DNA of 64,000 bases from SHZI01 sp038214295 (GCA_038214295.1 JBBQSA010000008.1:1-64000); one strand, 5' to 3'; positions 52,611 to 61,370 are shown, counted from the stretch's first letter. Notes: a model not told the origin generated them from the letters alone. Numbers and translations: made by a program.

Positions 52611-54232
52611 TTGACGACCGGCGCCTCGTCGAAGGTGTGGTACGGAGCGGGTGACGGCACCGTCCACTCGAGACCCTCCGCCTGGTCCCAGACCTGCGCG
52701 GGAGCCTGCTTGCCGCCACGAATGGTCTTGATCACGACGTAGGCGAACAGCAACTGGGCCAGTCCAAAGCCGAATGCCCCGATGCTGGAGACCATGTTCC
52801 AGTCAGCGAACTGGGTGGCGTAGTCCGGGATGCGGCGGGGCATGCCGGCGAGACCCAGGAAGTGCTGCGGGAAGAACGTGATGTTGACGAAGATCGCCGA
52901 GAGCCAGAAATGGATCTTGCCGAGGGTTTCGTCGTACATGTGGCCGGTCCACTTGGGCAGCCAGAAGTAGGCGCCGGCGATTGCGCCGAACAGGGCGCCC
53001 GGTACCAGCACGTAGTGGAAGTGCGCCACCACGAAGTAGGTGTCGTGGTACTGGAAGTCCGCCGGGGCGATGGCGAGCATCAGGCCGGAGAAGCCGCCGA
53101 TCGTGAACAGGAACAGAAAGGCCAGCGCGAACAGCATCGGCGTCTCGAAAGAGAGCGAGCCGCGCCACATGGTGGCGGTCCAGTTGAAGACCTTCACTGC
53201 TGTCGGGATCGCGATGAGCATCGTGGAGAGCATGAAGAACATCTCGCCCGCCAGCGGCATGCCCACCGTGAACATGTGGTGGGCCCAGACGATGAAGGAC
53301 AGGAAGCCGATGCTCGCCGTGGCGTAGACCATCGCGGCGTAGCCGAACAGGGGCTTCCGCGAGAAGGTCGGGATGATCTGCGACACGATGCCGAAGGCCG
53401 GCAGGATGATGATGTAGACCTCCGGGTGGCCGAAGAACCAGAAGATGTGCTGGAAGAGCACGGGATCGCCGCCGCCCGCTGCCTGGAAAAAGCTGGTGCC
53501 GAAGAACTGGTCGGTGAGCAGCATGGTCACGCCGCCAGCGAGCACGGGCATGGCAGCGATCAGCAGGTAGGCGGTGATCAGCCAGGTCCAGACGAACAGC
53601 GGCATCTTGAGCAGTGTCATGCCCGGGGCGCGCATGTTCATGATCGTGACGATGATGTTGATGGAGCCCAGGATCGACGACATGCCGAGCAGGTGGACGG
53701 CGAAGATCGCGAACGGGAAGGCATTGCCCGTCTGCAGGACCAGCGGCGGGTAGAGCGTCCAGCCACCGGCGGGGGCACCGCCGTCCATGAACAAGGTAGA
53801 CAGCAGGATGCCGCTGGCGAAGGGCAGGATCCAGAACGACCAGTTGTTGAGGCGGGGCAGCGCCATGTCTGGCGCGCCGATCATCAGCGGGATCATCCAG
53901 TTCGCGAAGCCGACGAACGCCGGCATGATCATGCCGAAGATCATGATCAGCGCGTGCATGGTGGTCATCTGGTTGAAGAAGTCGGGATTCACAAACTGCA
54001 GGCCGGGCTGGAACAGTTCCAGGCGGATGATCATGGCCATCGCGCCGCCCACGAACAGCATCACCAGCGCGAACAGCAAGTAGAGGGTGCCGATGTCCTT
54101 GTGGTTGGTGGTGAAGAGCCAGCGCGTGAGGCCCTTGGCCGGACCGTGATGCTCGCCGTGATCGTCGTGGGCCTTGCCACCGTGGGAATGCCCGTGGTCA
54201 TGGCCGGCGTGGTCGTGGGTCTGGGTGCTCAT
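52607..54232 (-). CDS. ctaD: Cytochrome c oxidase subunit I (A1-type)
   Basis: The catalytic subunit holding heme a and the heme a3-CuB centre. The 541 residues begin at ATG 54232 with an unusual His-rich stretch (ten histidines in residues 6-29), then LTRWLFTTNHKDIGTLYLL and twelve membrane helices. FWFFGHPEVYIIILPAFGI has the CuB His and the cross-linked Tyr of A-type oxidases; FVVAHFHYVL carries the heme-ligating histidines. It is followed immediately by the small assembly gene. Confidence 0.98.
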   Translation of the reverse strand: MSTQTHDHAGHDHGHSHGGKAHDDHGEHHGPAKGLTRWLFTTNHKDIGTLYLLFALVMLFVGGAMAMIIRLELFQPGLQFVNPDFFNQMTTMHALIMIFGMIMPAFVGFANWMIPLMIGAPDMALPRLNNWSFWILPFASGILLSTLFMDGGAPAGGWTLYPPLVLQTGNAFPFAIFAVHLLGMSSILGSINIIVTIMNMRAPGMTLLKMPLFVWTWLITAYLLIAAMPVLAGGVTMLLTDQFFGTSFFQAAGGGDPVLFQHIFWFFGHPEVYIIILPAFGIVSQIIPTFSRKPLFGYAAMVYATASIGFLSFIVWAHHMFTVGMPLAGEMFFMLSTMLIAIPTAVKVFNWTATMWRGSLSFETPMLFALAFLFLFTIGGFSGLMLAIAPADFQYHDTYFVVAHFHYVLVPGALFGAIAGAYFWLPKWTGHMYDETLGKIHFWLSAIFVNITFFPQHFLGLAGMPRRIPDYATQFADWNMVSSIGAFGFGLAQLLFAYVVIKTIRGGKQAPAQVWDQAEGLEWTVPSPAPYHTFDEAPVVK

Positions 54233-54272
54233 GGCTCGTGCTCCGGAGTCGGAATTCAAACGGGGTGGCGGA

Positions 54273-55100
54273 TCAGTTGGCGGCGACGGCCGCCGGGGCT
54301 GCCGGTGCCTTCTGGGCGGCCAGCCAGGCCTCGAACTCTGCCTTGGGCCGGGCATCGACCACGATCGGCATGAAGCCGTGGTCCTTGCCGCAGAGCTCGG
54401 CGCATTGCCCGCGGTAGATGCCGGGCTTGTCGATCTTGAACCAGCCCTCGTTGACGTAGCCCGGGATGGCGTCGCGCTTCACGGAGAAGGCCGGCACCCA
54501 CCAGGCGTGGATCACGTCGTTCGCGGTAAGGAGGTAGCGGATCTTGACACCCGCCGGGACCACGAGGGGGTTGTCCACCTCGAGGAGGTAGTGCTCGACG
54601 TCCTTCGGGTTCAGGCCGGAACCGAGCTGGCGGGTGGCATTGCTGGTCGGGGCGAGCGTGCTGAAGAAGGAGTAGTCCTGGCCCACGTAGTCGTACTGCC
54701 ACTTCCACTGGTAGCCCGTGATCTTGATGGTCATCTCGGAATTGCGCGTGTCGTCGATGCGGACCAGCGCCGGCGCCGTCTCGTAGCCCAGGAAGACCAG
54801 CACGAGCGTCGGGATGACCGTCCAGATGATCTCGGCCGTGGTGCTGTGGCTGAACGTGGCCGGCACGGCACCCTTGGACTTACGGAAGGTCACGATCGCG
54901 TAGATCATCACCGCGAAGACACCGATGCCGACGATCGTGCAGATCCAGAGCACCAGCATGTGCAGGTCGTAGGCTTCCTGGCTCGTGGAAGTCACGCCCT
55001 CCGTCATGTTCAGTGTCCAGTCGGCCCGGGCGGGCAGGGCCAGGGCGGCCACGAAGAGGCCGGTGAGCAGCTGGCGGGCTAGAGTGGCAACTCGGCGCAT
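54273..55100 (-). CDS. ctaC: Cytochrome c oxidase subunit II
   Basis: Takes electrons from cytochrome c at the binuclear CuA centre. The 275-residue precursor has a signal peptide, two membrane helices (LHMLVLWICTIVGIGVFAVM and EIIWTVIPTLVLVFLGY) and a cupredoxin domain with GYQWKWQYDYVG and the CuA ligands in GQCAELCGKDHGFM. There is no C-terminal cytochrome c domain, so it is a plain aa3-type subunit. First gene of the cox operon. Confidence 0.98.
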   Translation of the reverse strand: MRRVATLARQLLTGLFVAALALPARADWTLNMTEGVTSTSQEAYDLHMLVLWICTIVGIGVFAVMIYAIVTFRKSKGAVPATFSHSTTAEIIWTVIPTLVLVFLGYETAPALVRIDDTRNSEMTIKITGYQWKWQYDYVGQDYSFFSTLAPTSNATRQLGSGLNPKDVEHYLLEVDNPLVVPAGVKIRYLLTANDVIHAWWVPAFSVKRDAIPGYVNEGWFKIDKPGIYRGQCAELCGKDHGFMPIVVDARPKAEFEAWLAAQKAPAAPAAVAAN

Positions 55101-55153
55101 GTCAGTTATTTCCCTGAATCGTTGTCTTGAGTCGGTGTCTTGAGAAGCGTTCG

Positions 55154-55654
55154 TTATCCTGGAAGCCTGCTCTGGCTCCGGTTCTGGCTCCGGCCGTCGT
55201 CGGCCAGCAACTCGGCCAGCCGGTTCTTCAGTCCGCGGCGCTCTGTGTCCGTCAGAAACGCGCCGATCTCCACGCTCTGGCCCCGCGACCGGAAGAGCAG
55301 CCGGCTGGGCCAGTGGGCCGGGTTCCCGGAGCGCAGCTCGATCCGCGTCCAGGGACGCTGAAAGGAGTAGGCAATCCGGTCCGTGCCGCCACGCCAGACC
55401 TTCCAGCGCTTCTCGATCACCACGCTGGCGTCATCCACCCGGATGTACTCCCGGGTCTCGGACCGGCGCTGCACCCAGTTGACCGCCCCGTACAGCACCG
55501 CCAGCTCCAGTCCGGCGAACGGCAGTACGGGCCAGAAGCCAAGCGCCGCGCATCCCAATGCGATGCACGACAGGATGGCCGCCAGCGATCCGTAAAACCA
55601 GGCAGTAGCACGGGGCGTCAGGGAAGAATTCGGCCGAAGCTCGAACGAATACAC
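55154..55654 (-). CDS. DUF2244 domain membrane protein
   Basis: A 166-residue protein with two adjacent membrane helices (about residues 18-60) and a C-terminal cytoplasmic domain with RVDDASVVIEKRW and PAHWPSRLLFRSRGQSVEIG, as in DUF2244 proteins that often precede cox operons. Function unknown. The last residues (GRSQNRSQSRLPG) come from a short tandem repeat of CTCTGGCTCCGGTT-like units. It is just upstream of, and in the same direction as, coxB. Confidence 0.85.
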   Translation of the reverse strand: MYSFELRPNSSLTPRATAWFYGSLAAILSCIALGCAALGFWPVLPFAGLELAVLYGAVNWVQRRSETREYIRVDDASVVIEKRWKVWRGGTDRIAYSFQRPWTRIELRSGNPAHWPSRLLFRSRGQSVEIGAFLTDTERRGLKNRLAELLADDGRSQNRSQSRLPG

Positions 55655-55804
55655 GTGAGGACCCCTTCGCGGGCGCGGAAATTTTACTTGAACAGCCGGT
55701 GCCGGCGCAATTTGACCGCGTGTGCCGCGGCACGACCTTAGGCGAGGGGAAACAGCTGTTTACCGGCCCATCTGGGAATCATTCCCGGTTGGCCGCGACG
55801 CGCC

Positions 55805-56707
55805 TCAGCCGGACCGGCGACCAATCTGCCCGAGTCCCACGGCGATTTCATCGCTGCCCTGCCGCCGCCGTGTTGCAGGATCGGCGGACCACGCCTGCCC
55901 GAACACGATTTCGACCGTCGCCGGCAGCAGCCCGGCCGCGTCCCGTTCCTGCTCGTAGGCCGCCGTGAGCCGGGACCAGGCCTGCCGGCCGGTGAGGCCC
56001 CGCGGGCGCCCGCTGCCCGCGTTCGTGGTGCCCGTGGCCCGGAGGTCGGCGATCAAGCGGCTGAATTCCCGGTACTGCAGGGTGATCGTTTCGTTGTCCA
56101 TGACGGGTTCCGCGAGCCCGGCCCGTACGAGCCCGTCACCGAGAGCCCGCATTTCCGGGAACGGCATCACGTGCGAGGCCTCGTCCACGGCCCGCCAGGC
56201 CCGGCGCAGCTCTGCGTAGGAGGCGGGCCCCGGGGTCGCAAAACTGAACAGGCCCGGGTGGCGCAGCACGCGCCGCACTTCCCCGAGGACCGCGTCCAGC
56301 GCCGGGCTCCAGTGGATGGCCAGGCTGGAAAACACCAGGTCGAAACACTGGTCCGGGAAGGGCAGCCGGGCCGCATCGGCGCACACGGAGAGGGCACCGT
56401 GTCCGGCCCGTCGGGCCGCGACCTGCAGCATGCGGGGCGCGAGGTCGAGCGCGACCAGCTCCGCGTCGGGATAGCGGGCCGCCAGGGCGGGCAGCGCCTG
56501 GCCCGTGCCGGCTCCCAGGTCGAGGATGCGCCGGGGCTGGAGGCTGACCCACTGCAGCCGGTCCAGCAGCCGGTCGCGGACCTCCGCCTGCAGGATTGCC
56601 GCCTCGTCGTAGGTCCCGGCGGCCCGGGCGAACGAGCGGCGGACCTGGCGCAGGTCCACCGGCGGAACGTCGCGTCCGGAACCGGCGCCGCTCATGCCGT
56701 CGCTCAT
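55805..56707 (-). CDS. bioC: Malonyl-ACP O-methyltransferase BioC
   Basis: A SAM-dependent methyltransferase that starts pimelate synthesis for biotin by methylating malonyl-ACP. The 300-residue protein begins at an ATG overlapping the bioB stop (ATGA), has VRRSFARAAGTYDEAAILQ, motif I ILDLGAGTGQALPALAARYP, VALDLAPRML and FSSLAIHWSPALDAVLGEVRRVL, typical of BioC. Adjacent bioF, bioH or bioD genes are absent in this window. Confidence 0.92.
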   Translation of the reverse strand: MSDGMSGAGSGRDVPPVDLRQVRRSFARAAGTYDEAAILQAEVRDRLLDRLQWVSLQPRRILDLGAGTGQALPALAARYPDAELVALDLAPRMLQVAARRAGHGALSVCADAARLPFPDQCFDLVFSSLAIHWSPALDAVLGEVRRVLRHPGLFSFATPGPASYAELRRAWRAVDEASHVMPFPEMRALGDGLVRAGLAEPVMDNETITLQYREFSRLIADLRATGTTNAGSGRPRGLTGRQAWSRLTAAYEQERDAAGLLPATVEIVFGQAWSADPATRRRQGSDEIAVGLGQIGRRSG

Positions 56708-57711
56708 GTCGCCGCGGAGGGTGCCGCCGCCGGCCGGAGGCCCAGCCGGGCCAGCAGCTCCAGATCCCGGTCCGTCGCGGGATTTGGCGTTGTCAGCAGC
56801 TGCTCGCCGTAGAAGATGGAGTTGGCGCCGGCAAAGAAGCACAGGGCCTGGAGCTCTGAACTCATGTCGGTGCGTCCGGCGGACAGGCGGACCCGGGATT
56901 TCGGCATCAGGATCCGGGCCACGGCAATGACCCGCACGAAGGTGAGCGGATCCACTGCCGTCTCGCTGTCCAGCGGTGTGCCGGTCACCCGCACCAACTG
57001 GTTCACCGGCACGCTTTCGGGGTGCTCGGGCAGGGTGGCCAGGGTGTGCAGCAGCTCGATCCGATCCTGGTCCGCCTCGCCGAGGCCGATGATCCCGCCG
57101 CAGCAGACCTTGAGGCCCGCATCCCGGACCGTCTTCAGCGTGGCCAGCCGGTCGGCGTAGGTCCGGGTGGAGATGACCTGGGGATAGAAGGCCTCGGAGG
57201 TGTCCAGGTTGTGGTTGTAGTAATCGAGGCCCGCGTCCCGCAGGGCCTCGGCCTGGTCTTTCGTCAGCATGCCGAGTGTCGCGCAGGTCTCGAGGCCGAG
57301 GCCGCGCACCGCGCGGACCATCTCCGTGATCTTTTTGAGCTGGCCCGGCTTCGGGTTCCGGTAGGCAGCGCCCATGCAGAAGCGGGTGGCGCCCCGCTCC
57401 CGGGCGCTGCGCGCGGCATCGACCACCGCGGCCAGGGGCACCAGCGCTTCCGGGGTGAGGCCGGTGTCGAAATGCACGCTCTGGGGGCAATAGCCGCAGT
57501 CTTCGGGGCAGCCGCCGGTCTTGATGCTCATCAGGGTGCTGATCTGCACTTCAGCCGGGTCGAAGTGGGCCCGGTGCACCGTGTGGGCACGGTACAGCAG
57601 CTCGTGGAGTGGCTGGCCAAAGAGCCCGGCGACTTCAGCGACGGTCCAGTCAGTGCGGACGGCGTCCGCGTCGGCGCTCCGGCCCTGGGGCCGCCCGGTC
57701 GGCATTTCCAT
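56704..57711 (-). CDS. bioB: Biotin synthase
   Basis: A radical SAM enzyme that inserts sulfur into dethiobiotin. The 335-residue protein has the cluster motif GGCPEDCGYCPQS (C-x3-C-x2-C), FCMGAAYRNPK, NHNLDTSEAFYP and AGRTDMSSELQALCFFAGANSIFYGE, all BioB hallmarks. The ATG at 57711 could be replaced by one two codons later. It is followed by bioC with a four-base overlap. The 49-base gap to the divergent comF gene holds a GGGGACC-CGAGC-GGTCCCC stem but no BirA-like operator. Confidence 0.97.
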   Translation of the reverse strand: MEMPTGRPQGRSADADAVRTDWTVAEVAGLFGQPLHELLYRAHTVHRAHFDPAEVQISTLMSIKTGGCPEDCGYCPQSVHFDTGLTPEALVPLAAVVDAARSARERGATRFCMGAAYRNPKPGQLKKITEMVRAVRGLGLETCATLGMLTKDQAEALRDAGLDYYNHNLDTSEAFYPQVISTRTYADRLATLKTVRDAGLKVCCGGIIGLGEADQDRIELLHTLATLPEHPESVPVNQLVRVTGTPLDSETAVDPLTFVRVIAVARILMPKSRVRLSAGRTDMSSELQALCFFAGANSIFYGEQLLTTPNPATDRDLELLARLGLRPAAAPSAAT

Positions 57712-57760
57712 GCAAAGACCCTGTTTTTGCCGGGGGACCCGAGCGGTCCCCGGCTGCTAA

Positions 57761-58528
57761 ATGGACGGGCAGTATCGGAACGCGTTGGAGGCCTGTCAAC
57801 TTGTGAACTGGCGTCGGGTTGACGAAGTCCTGGATGCCCTGTTTCCGCCCCGCTGCCTGCTCTGCGGGCAGCCGGCGGGCAGCGCCGGGGCGGCCTGCGC
57901 CGGCTGTCTCGCGGACCTGCCCTGGCTGCCGGACTGCTGCCCGGACTCCTGCCCGGATTCCTGGCCGGACTCCTGGCCGAGCCCCCCACTGCTGGCGTGC
58001 TTCGCCAGCGTCCATTCCAGCCTTGTATATGAGTACCCGGTGGACCGGCTGATCGCCGCTGCCAAGTTCGGCCGCCAGCTGCCCGTGGCACGGCGCCTCG
58101 GGGAGCTGCTGGCGCTGCACGCCCCGGCGCTGCCCGCGGCCCCGGACGCGGTCGTCCCCGTGCCGCTGCACTGGCGCCGGGAGGCCAGCCGGGGCTTCAA
58201 CCAGGCGGAGGAGATCGCGCGGGCCCTGTGCAGGCTTCGCCACTGGCCGTTGCGCGCCGACCTGTGCCGGCGGGTCCGCCCCACGCCGGAACAGTCGGCC
58301 CTCGGTGCGGCGGCCCGGCGGGACAACCTGCGGGGCGCCTTTGCCCTGGCGGCGCCGCACGCCGCCGCGGGCTGCCGCCACGTGCTCCTGGTGGACGATG
58401 TCCTGACCACCGGCGCCACCGCGGCAGCCGTCGCGAGCGTGTTCCAGGAGGCTGGCGTGGCCGAGCTGTCCCTGTGGACCGTGGCGCGCACGCCGGAGCC
58501 GGGTCAGGCCGCGGCGCGAAAGGTGTAG
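57761..58528 (+). CDS. ComF family protein (phosphoribosyltransferase-like)
   Basis: A 255-residue competence-associated protein with an N-terminal zinc ribbon (PPRCLLCGQ..CAGCLADLPWL) and a type I phosphoribosyltransferase domain ending in LLVDDVLTTGATAAAVAS. YPVDRLIAAAKFGRQLPVAR and VPVPLHWRREASRGFNQAEEIA are family-typical. Between the zinc ribbon and the next strand there is a repeated CPDS/WPDS segment from four 12-base repeats. ComF acts in DNA uptake/recombination in transformable bacteria. Its last 25 bases overlap the convergent ubiA end. Confidence 0.92.
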   Translation: MDGQYRNALEACQLVNWRRVDEVLDALFPPRCLLCGQPAGSAGAACAGCLADLPWLPDCCPDSCPDSWPDSWPSPPLLACFASVHSSLVYEYPVDRLIAAAKFGRQLPVARRLGELLALHAPALPAAPDAVVPVPLHWRREASRGFNQAEEIARALCRLRHWPLRADLCRRVRPTPEQSALGAAARRDNLRGAFALAAPHAAAGCRHVLLVDDVLTTGATAAAVASVFQEAGVAELSLWTVARTPEPGQAAARKV

Positions 58529-59415
58529 TCCAGCAGGATGCCGGCGAAGACCGCCGCGCCGACGTGCCGGTTGGCGAGGAAAGCCCGGAGGCAGGCGGCC
58601 GGTTCCCGGCGGCGGATCACCCACGTCTGGTTGGCAAGCAGCAGGGCGGCCACGGCCACCCCGGCCTGGTACCAGCCGCCGAGCCCCCCCTCGCGGCCGG
58701 CGAGCAGCAGGCCGACGACCAGCACCACCTGCAGCAGGACGATCATGAACAGATCCGCGGCGCCAAACAGTATCGCCGTGGACCGCACGCCGATCTTCAG
58801 GTCCTCCTCCCGGTCTGCCATCGCGTACATCGTGTCGTAGATGACGGCCCATACGACCACGACGAGCCACAGCAGCCAGGCGAGGCGGGGCACGGCCTCG
58901 GTCTCCGCGGCGAAGGCCATGGGAATGCTCCAGCCGAAGGCGGCCCCCAGCAGGAACTGCGGCGCCGCCAGCCAGCGCTTGCTGAAGGGATACACCAGGG
59001 TGAGCACCGCCGCGCCGATGCCGAGGAGCTGCGCGAGGGGATTGAGCAGCATGAGGAGCGCGAGGGCCACGAGGCCGAGGACGCCAAACAGGGCGAGGGT
59101 CTCGGCCGGGGTGACCAGGCCCGCCGCCAGGGGCCGCGTGCGGGTCCGCTCGACGCGGCCGTCGATGTCCCGGTCCGCGTAGTCATTGATCACGCAACCG
59201 GCGGAGCGCATGACGATGACGCCCGCCACGAAGACCAGGAACGTGACCGGCCGCGGCTTGCCGGCCCCCGCGATCCAGAGGCCCCACAGTGTCGGCCACA
59301 GCAGCAGCCAGAGGCCGATCGGCTTGTCGAAGCGCATGAGCCGGGCGTACTGGCCGGCCTGAGTGGCCAGTTCCCGGCCTAAGCGGGCGAGACCGTGGGG
59401 CTGTGCCGTGGGCAT
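58504..59415 (-). CDS. ubiA: 4-hydroxybenzoate polyprenyltransferase UbiA
   Basis: Attaches the polyprenyl tail to 4-hydroxybenzoate in ubiquinone synthesis, in the inner membrane. The 303-residue protein has MRFDKPIGLWLLLWPTLWGL, the two Asp-rich sites SAGCVINDYADRDIDGRV and YDTMYAMADREEDLKIG, and about eight or nine membrane helices. The MRFDKPIG start marks UbiA rather than the heme O synthase CtaB. Convergently overlaps comF by 25 bases. Confidence 0.96.
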   Translation of the reverse strand: MPTAQPHGLARLGRELATQAGQYARLMRFDKPIGLWLLLWPTLWGLWIAGAGKPRPVTFLVFVAGVIVMRSAGCVINDYADRDIDGRVERTRTRPLAAGLVTPAETLALFGVLGLVALALLMLLNPLAQLLGIGAAVLTLVYPFSKRWLAAPQFLLGAAFGWSIPMAFAAETEAVPRLAWLLWLVVVVWAVIYDTMYAMADREEDLKIGVRSTAILFGAADLFMIVLLQVVLVVGLLLAGREGGLGGWYQAGVAVAALLLANQTWVIRRREPAACLRAFLANRHVGAAVFAGILLDYTFRAAA

Positions 59416-59483
59416 CGGCGAAGTCTAGCCGGTCCTGCGGGGACCTGGCCGGAATTGCAATCCGGGCGCAGGCCCGCTGGGCG

Positions 59484-60011
59484 TTACTTGTCCAGGACGA
59501 GAACGCCGTTGGCAACCGCGATGCGTTTGCCCGGATCGTAGGCCATGTGCACCTGCTTCTCCTGGCCGGCGAGTCGGTAGGTCACGTCGTAGCCGTTGGG
59601 AACCTGCTTTCTGTCCCGGACCGTCGTGCAGTTGCGCTGGGTTTCCTGGTAGGTGTTGCCCGCCTGCATCTTTTCCTGGATCTTGTTGCCTGCGTAGCCG
59701 CCACCCACGGCGCCGCCGACGGTTGCCAGCTTCTTGCCGTTGCCGCCACCCACCTGGTTGCCGATCACGCCGCCGACGATGGCGCCTGCCACCGTTCCCA
59801 CGACCTGGTTTGGATCGCGGGTCTCACGCGTGCGCGTTACGACTTCGTCCCGGCAGTCCTGCCTTGGCGTGCTGACGGACTTCATCGCCGGCTTCACCGC
59901 CAGCACCTCGGCGTAGGCCGAGTCATCCAGCATTCGATAGCCCGCCACGGCGCCGATCGCGGTGACGGCCAGCCCGCCGACAACCAAGCCTATCAAGAGG
60001 TTCTGTTTCAT
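59484..60011 (-). CDS. Glycine-zipper 2TM surface-type protein
   Basis: A 175-residue protein with an N-terminal membrane segment (LLIGLVVGGLAVTAIGAVAGY) and a glycine-zipper 2TM domain (VVGTVAGAIVGGVIGNQVGG, TVGGAVGGGYAGNKIQ), the feature of SlyB/OsmB-like envelope proteins, followed by a C-terminal soluble part with a YRTVTR-type strand (YDVTYRLAGQEKQVHM). Function is unknown; envelope stability is the family expectation. Divergent from a Crp-like regulator with tandem operator-like sequences between them. Confidence 0.85.
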   Translation of the reverse strand: MKQNLLIGLVVGGLAVTAIGAVAGYRMLDDSAYAEVLAVKPAMKSVSTPRQDCRDEVVTRTRETRDPNQVVGTVAGAIVGGVIGNQVGGGNGKKLATVGGAVGGGYAGNKIQEKMQAGNTYQETQRNCTTVRDRKQVPNGYDVTYRLAGQEKQVHMAYDPGKRIAVANGVLVLDK

Positions 60012-60085
60012 CGCGTCGCATCCTGTTTAACGGGCCTGCAGATGAAGACCATGACAGCAGCCTGGCCCGTTCTGAGGGGGGTGTC

Positions 60086-60131
60086 GGTGCGCTACCGTAC
60101 CCTCGCCGGGCTGTTCGTGCGCTAGCAGACG
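60086..60131. promoter_or_regulatory. Tandem operator-like sites between glycine-zipper and Crp-like genes
   Basis: GGTGCGCTACCGTACC (60086-60101) and a degenerate copy CGTGCGCTAGCAGACG (60116-60131) have centres 30 bases apart, three helical turns. The core GTNCGCTACCGNAC is an imperfect dyad (GTNCGNTANCGNAC). The same core recurs before the PA2779-family gene and the second Crp-like gene. This lies in the 197-base divergent gap, which contains no gene. Confidence 0.6.
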
Positions 60132-60208
60132 GTGAATGTTCCCCCATCGGCAGAGAGTGACCATTGGCTTGGCCGCTGGGTTGGCCCTGTGGCCGGGAGG
60201 GACGCACC

Positions 60209-60901
60209 GTGCCGCTTGCCGAAAACCACCTCATCAGCCTGCTGCCGCGCGCGGAGCGGCAGCGAGTCATCGGCGCCTGCAGCGACGCCACACTGGATTT
60301 GGGCACCGTGCTCTACCGGCCCGGCCAGGTTACCCGCCACGTCTATTTTCCCCGGAGCGGCTACGTCTCGCTGGTGACCGCCGACCGGGGCCGACCAGCC
60401 CTCGAAGTGGGCATGGTTGGACGTGAGGGGATGCTCGGGGCGCACCTGGCCCTGGGCGTGGACCTTGAGCCGCTGCACGGGATCGTTCAGGGGCAGGGTG
60501 CGGCGCGCTGCCTGTCCGGGGTGGCCTTCCGCCGGGAGCTGGCGCGCGGCACCGGCCTGAAGCGGATCGTGGACCGCTACCTGTACATCCTGATGGTGCA
60601 ACTGGCGACAGCCTCCTCCTGCACCCGGTTTCACGGCGTCTCCGCACGTCTCGCGCGCTGGCTGCTCATGAGCCAGGACCGGGCCGAGTCCGACACTTTC
60701 CCGGTCACCCAGGCGTTTCTCGGCTATATGCTCGGCGTCCGCCGGGTCAGCATCACCGACGCGGCCGGTGGCCTGCAGCGGCGCGGGCTGATCCGCTACC
60801 AGCGCGGTGTGATCACCGTCTGTGACCGGGACCGGATGGTCGCCGCGGCCTGCGCCTGCTACAAGGACGACCAGGCGGCCTACCGCAAATTGCTGGGCTG
60901 A
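60209..60901 (+). CDS. Crp/Fnr-family transcription regulator 1
   Basis: A 230-residue regulator starting at GTG 60209 behind GGGAGG. An N-terminal cyclic-nucleotide-binding-type beta roll (LGTVLYRPGQVTRHVYFPRSGYVSLV, EVGMVGREGMLG) is followed by a long dimer helix and a winged HTH (YMLGVRRVSITDAAGGLQRRGLIRYQRGVITVCDR). The cAMP-binding R-x-A-x-V-x-A motif and the Fnr cysteine cluster are absent, so the signal is unknown. Clearly paralogous to the regulator at 61820-62542. Confidence 0.9.
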   Translation: MPLAENHLISLLPRAERQRVIGACSDATLDLGTVLYRPGQVTRHVYFPRSGYVSLVTADRGRPALEVGMVGREGMLGAHLALGVDLEPLHGIVQGQGAARCLSGVAFRRELARGTGLKRIVDRYLYILMVQLATASSCTRFHGVSARLARWLLMSQDRAESDTFPVTQAFLGYMLGVRRVSITDAAGGLQRRGLIRYQRGVITVCDRDRMVAAACACYKDDQAAYRKLLG

Positions 60902-60913
60902 CCCCCCGGCAAA

Positions 60914-60929
60914 TGTTCGCTACCGTACG
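60914..60929. promoter_or_regulatory. Operator-like site upstream of the PA2779-family operon
   Basis: TGTTCGCTACCGTACG contains the GTNCGCTACCGNAC core found before both Crp-like genes. It lies 61 bases upstream of the ATG at 60990, a suitable place for an activator or repressor. Confidence 0.6.
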
Positions 60930-60989
60930 GACGATCGCCGGCCAACTGGCTAGATTCCTCTTGCGGATTACCGCCCTAGGGGACATACC

Positions 60990-61370
60990 ATGAATTTTCG
61001 CCAGACCATCGCCTCGATCACCATCAGCTGCTTCCTGTCGCTGGCACTGCACGTGCCCACCGCCTCGGCAAACGTGATCGGGACCCAGGCCTACCTGTCT
61101 GCCACGACCCGGGCCGGCCAGATCGCGTCGGTGCAGGCCTCCCTGGCCCGCGACGACGTGCGTGCCCAGCTCCAGAAGTTCGGCGTCGATGCGGCTGATG
61201 CCTCCGCCCGCGTGGCCTCGCTGACCGATGAGGAACTCACCACCGTCAGCAACCAGCTGGATACCCTGCCCGCCGGCGGCGATGGTGTCATCGTCGTCCT
61301 CGGCATCGTGTTCCTCGTGCTGCTGATCCTCGAACTCACCGGCGTCATCCATATCTTCAGGAACGTCTGA
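60990..61370 (+). CDS. PA2779 family protein
   Basis: A 126-residue protein with an N-terminal signal or membrane segment (TIASITISCFLSLALHVPTASA), a helical periplasmic middle (QASLARDDVRAQLQKFGVD, VASLTDEELTTVSNQLD) and a C-terminal membrane helix (GVIVVLGIVFLVLLILELTGVIHIF). This matches the PA2779 family, of unknown function, often next to a PA2778-type cysteine peptidase; no such peptidase is adjacent here. AGGGGAC precedes the ATG. Confidence 0.88.
   Translation: MNFRQTIASITISCFLSLALHVPTASANVIGTQAYLSATTRAGQIASVQASLARDDVRAQLQKFGVDAADASARVASLTDEELTTVSNQLDTLPAGGDGVIVVLGIVFLVLLILELTGVIHIFRNV

Noticed and set aside
52862..54373. 503-residue plus-strand frame over coxA
   Set aside because: Very rich in Glu, Arg, Gln and His, typical of the complement of membrane-protein genes; coxA is on the other strand.
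58504..59415. Possibility that the prenyltransferase is CtaB, supplying heme O for the oxidase
   Set aside because: The MRFDKPIG start and NDYADRDIDG motif belong to UbiA; CtaB has a different second Asp-rich motif.
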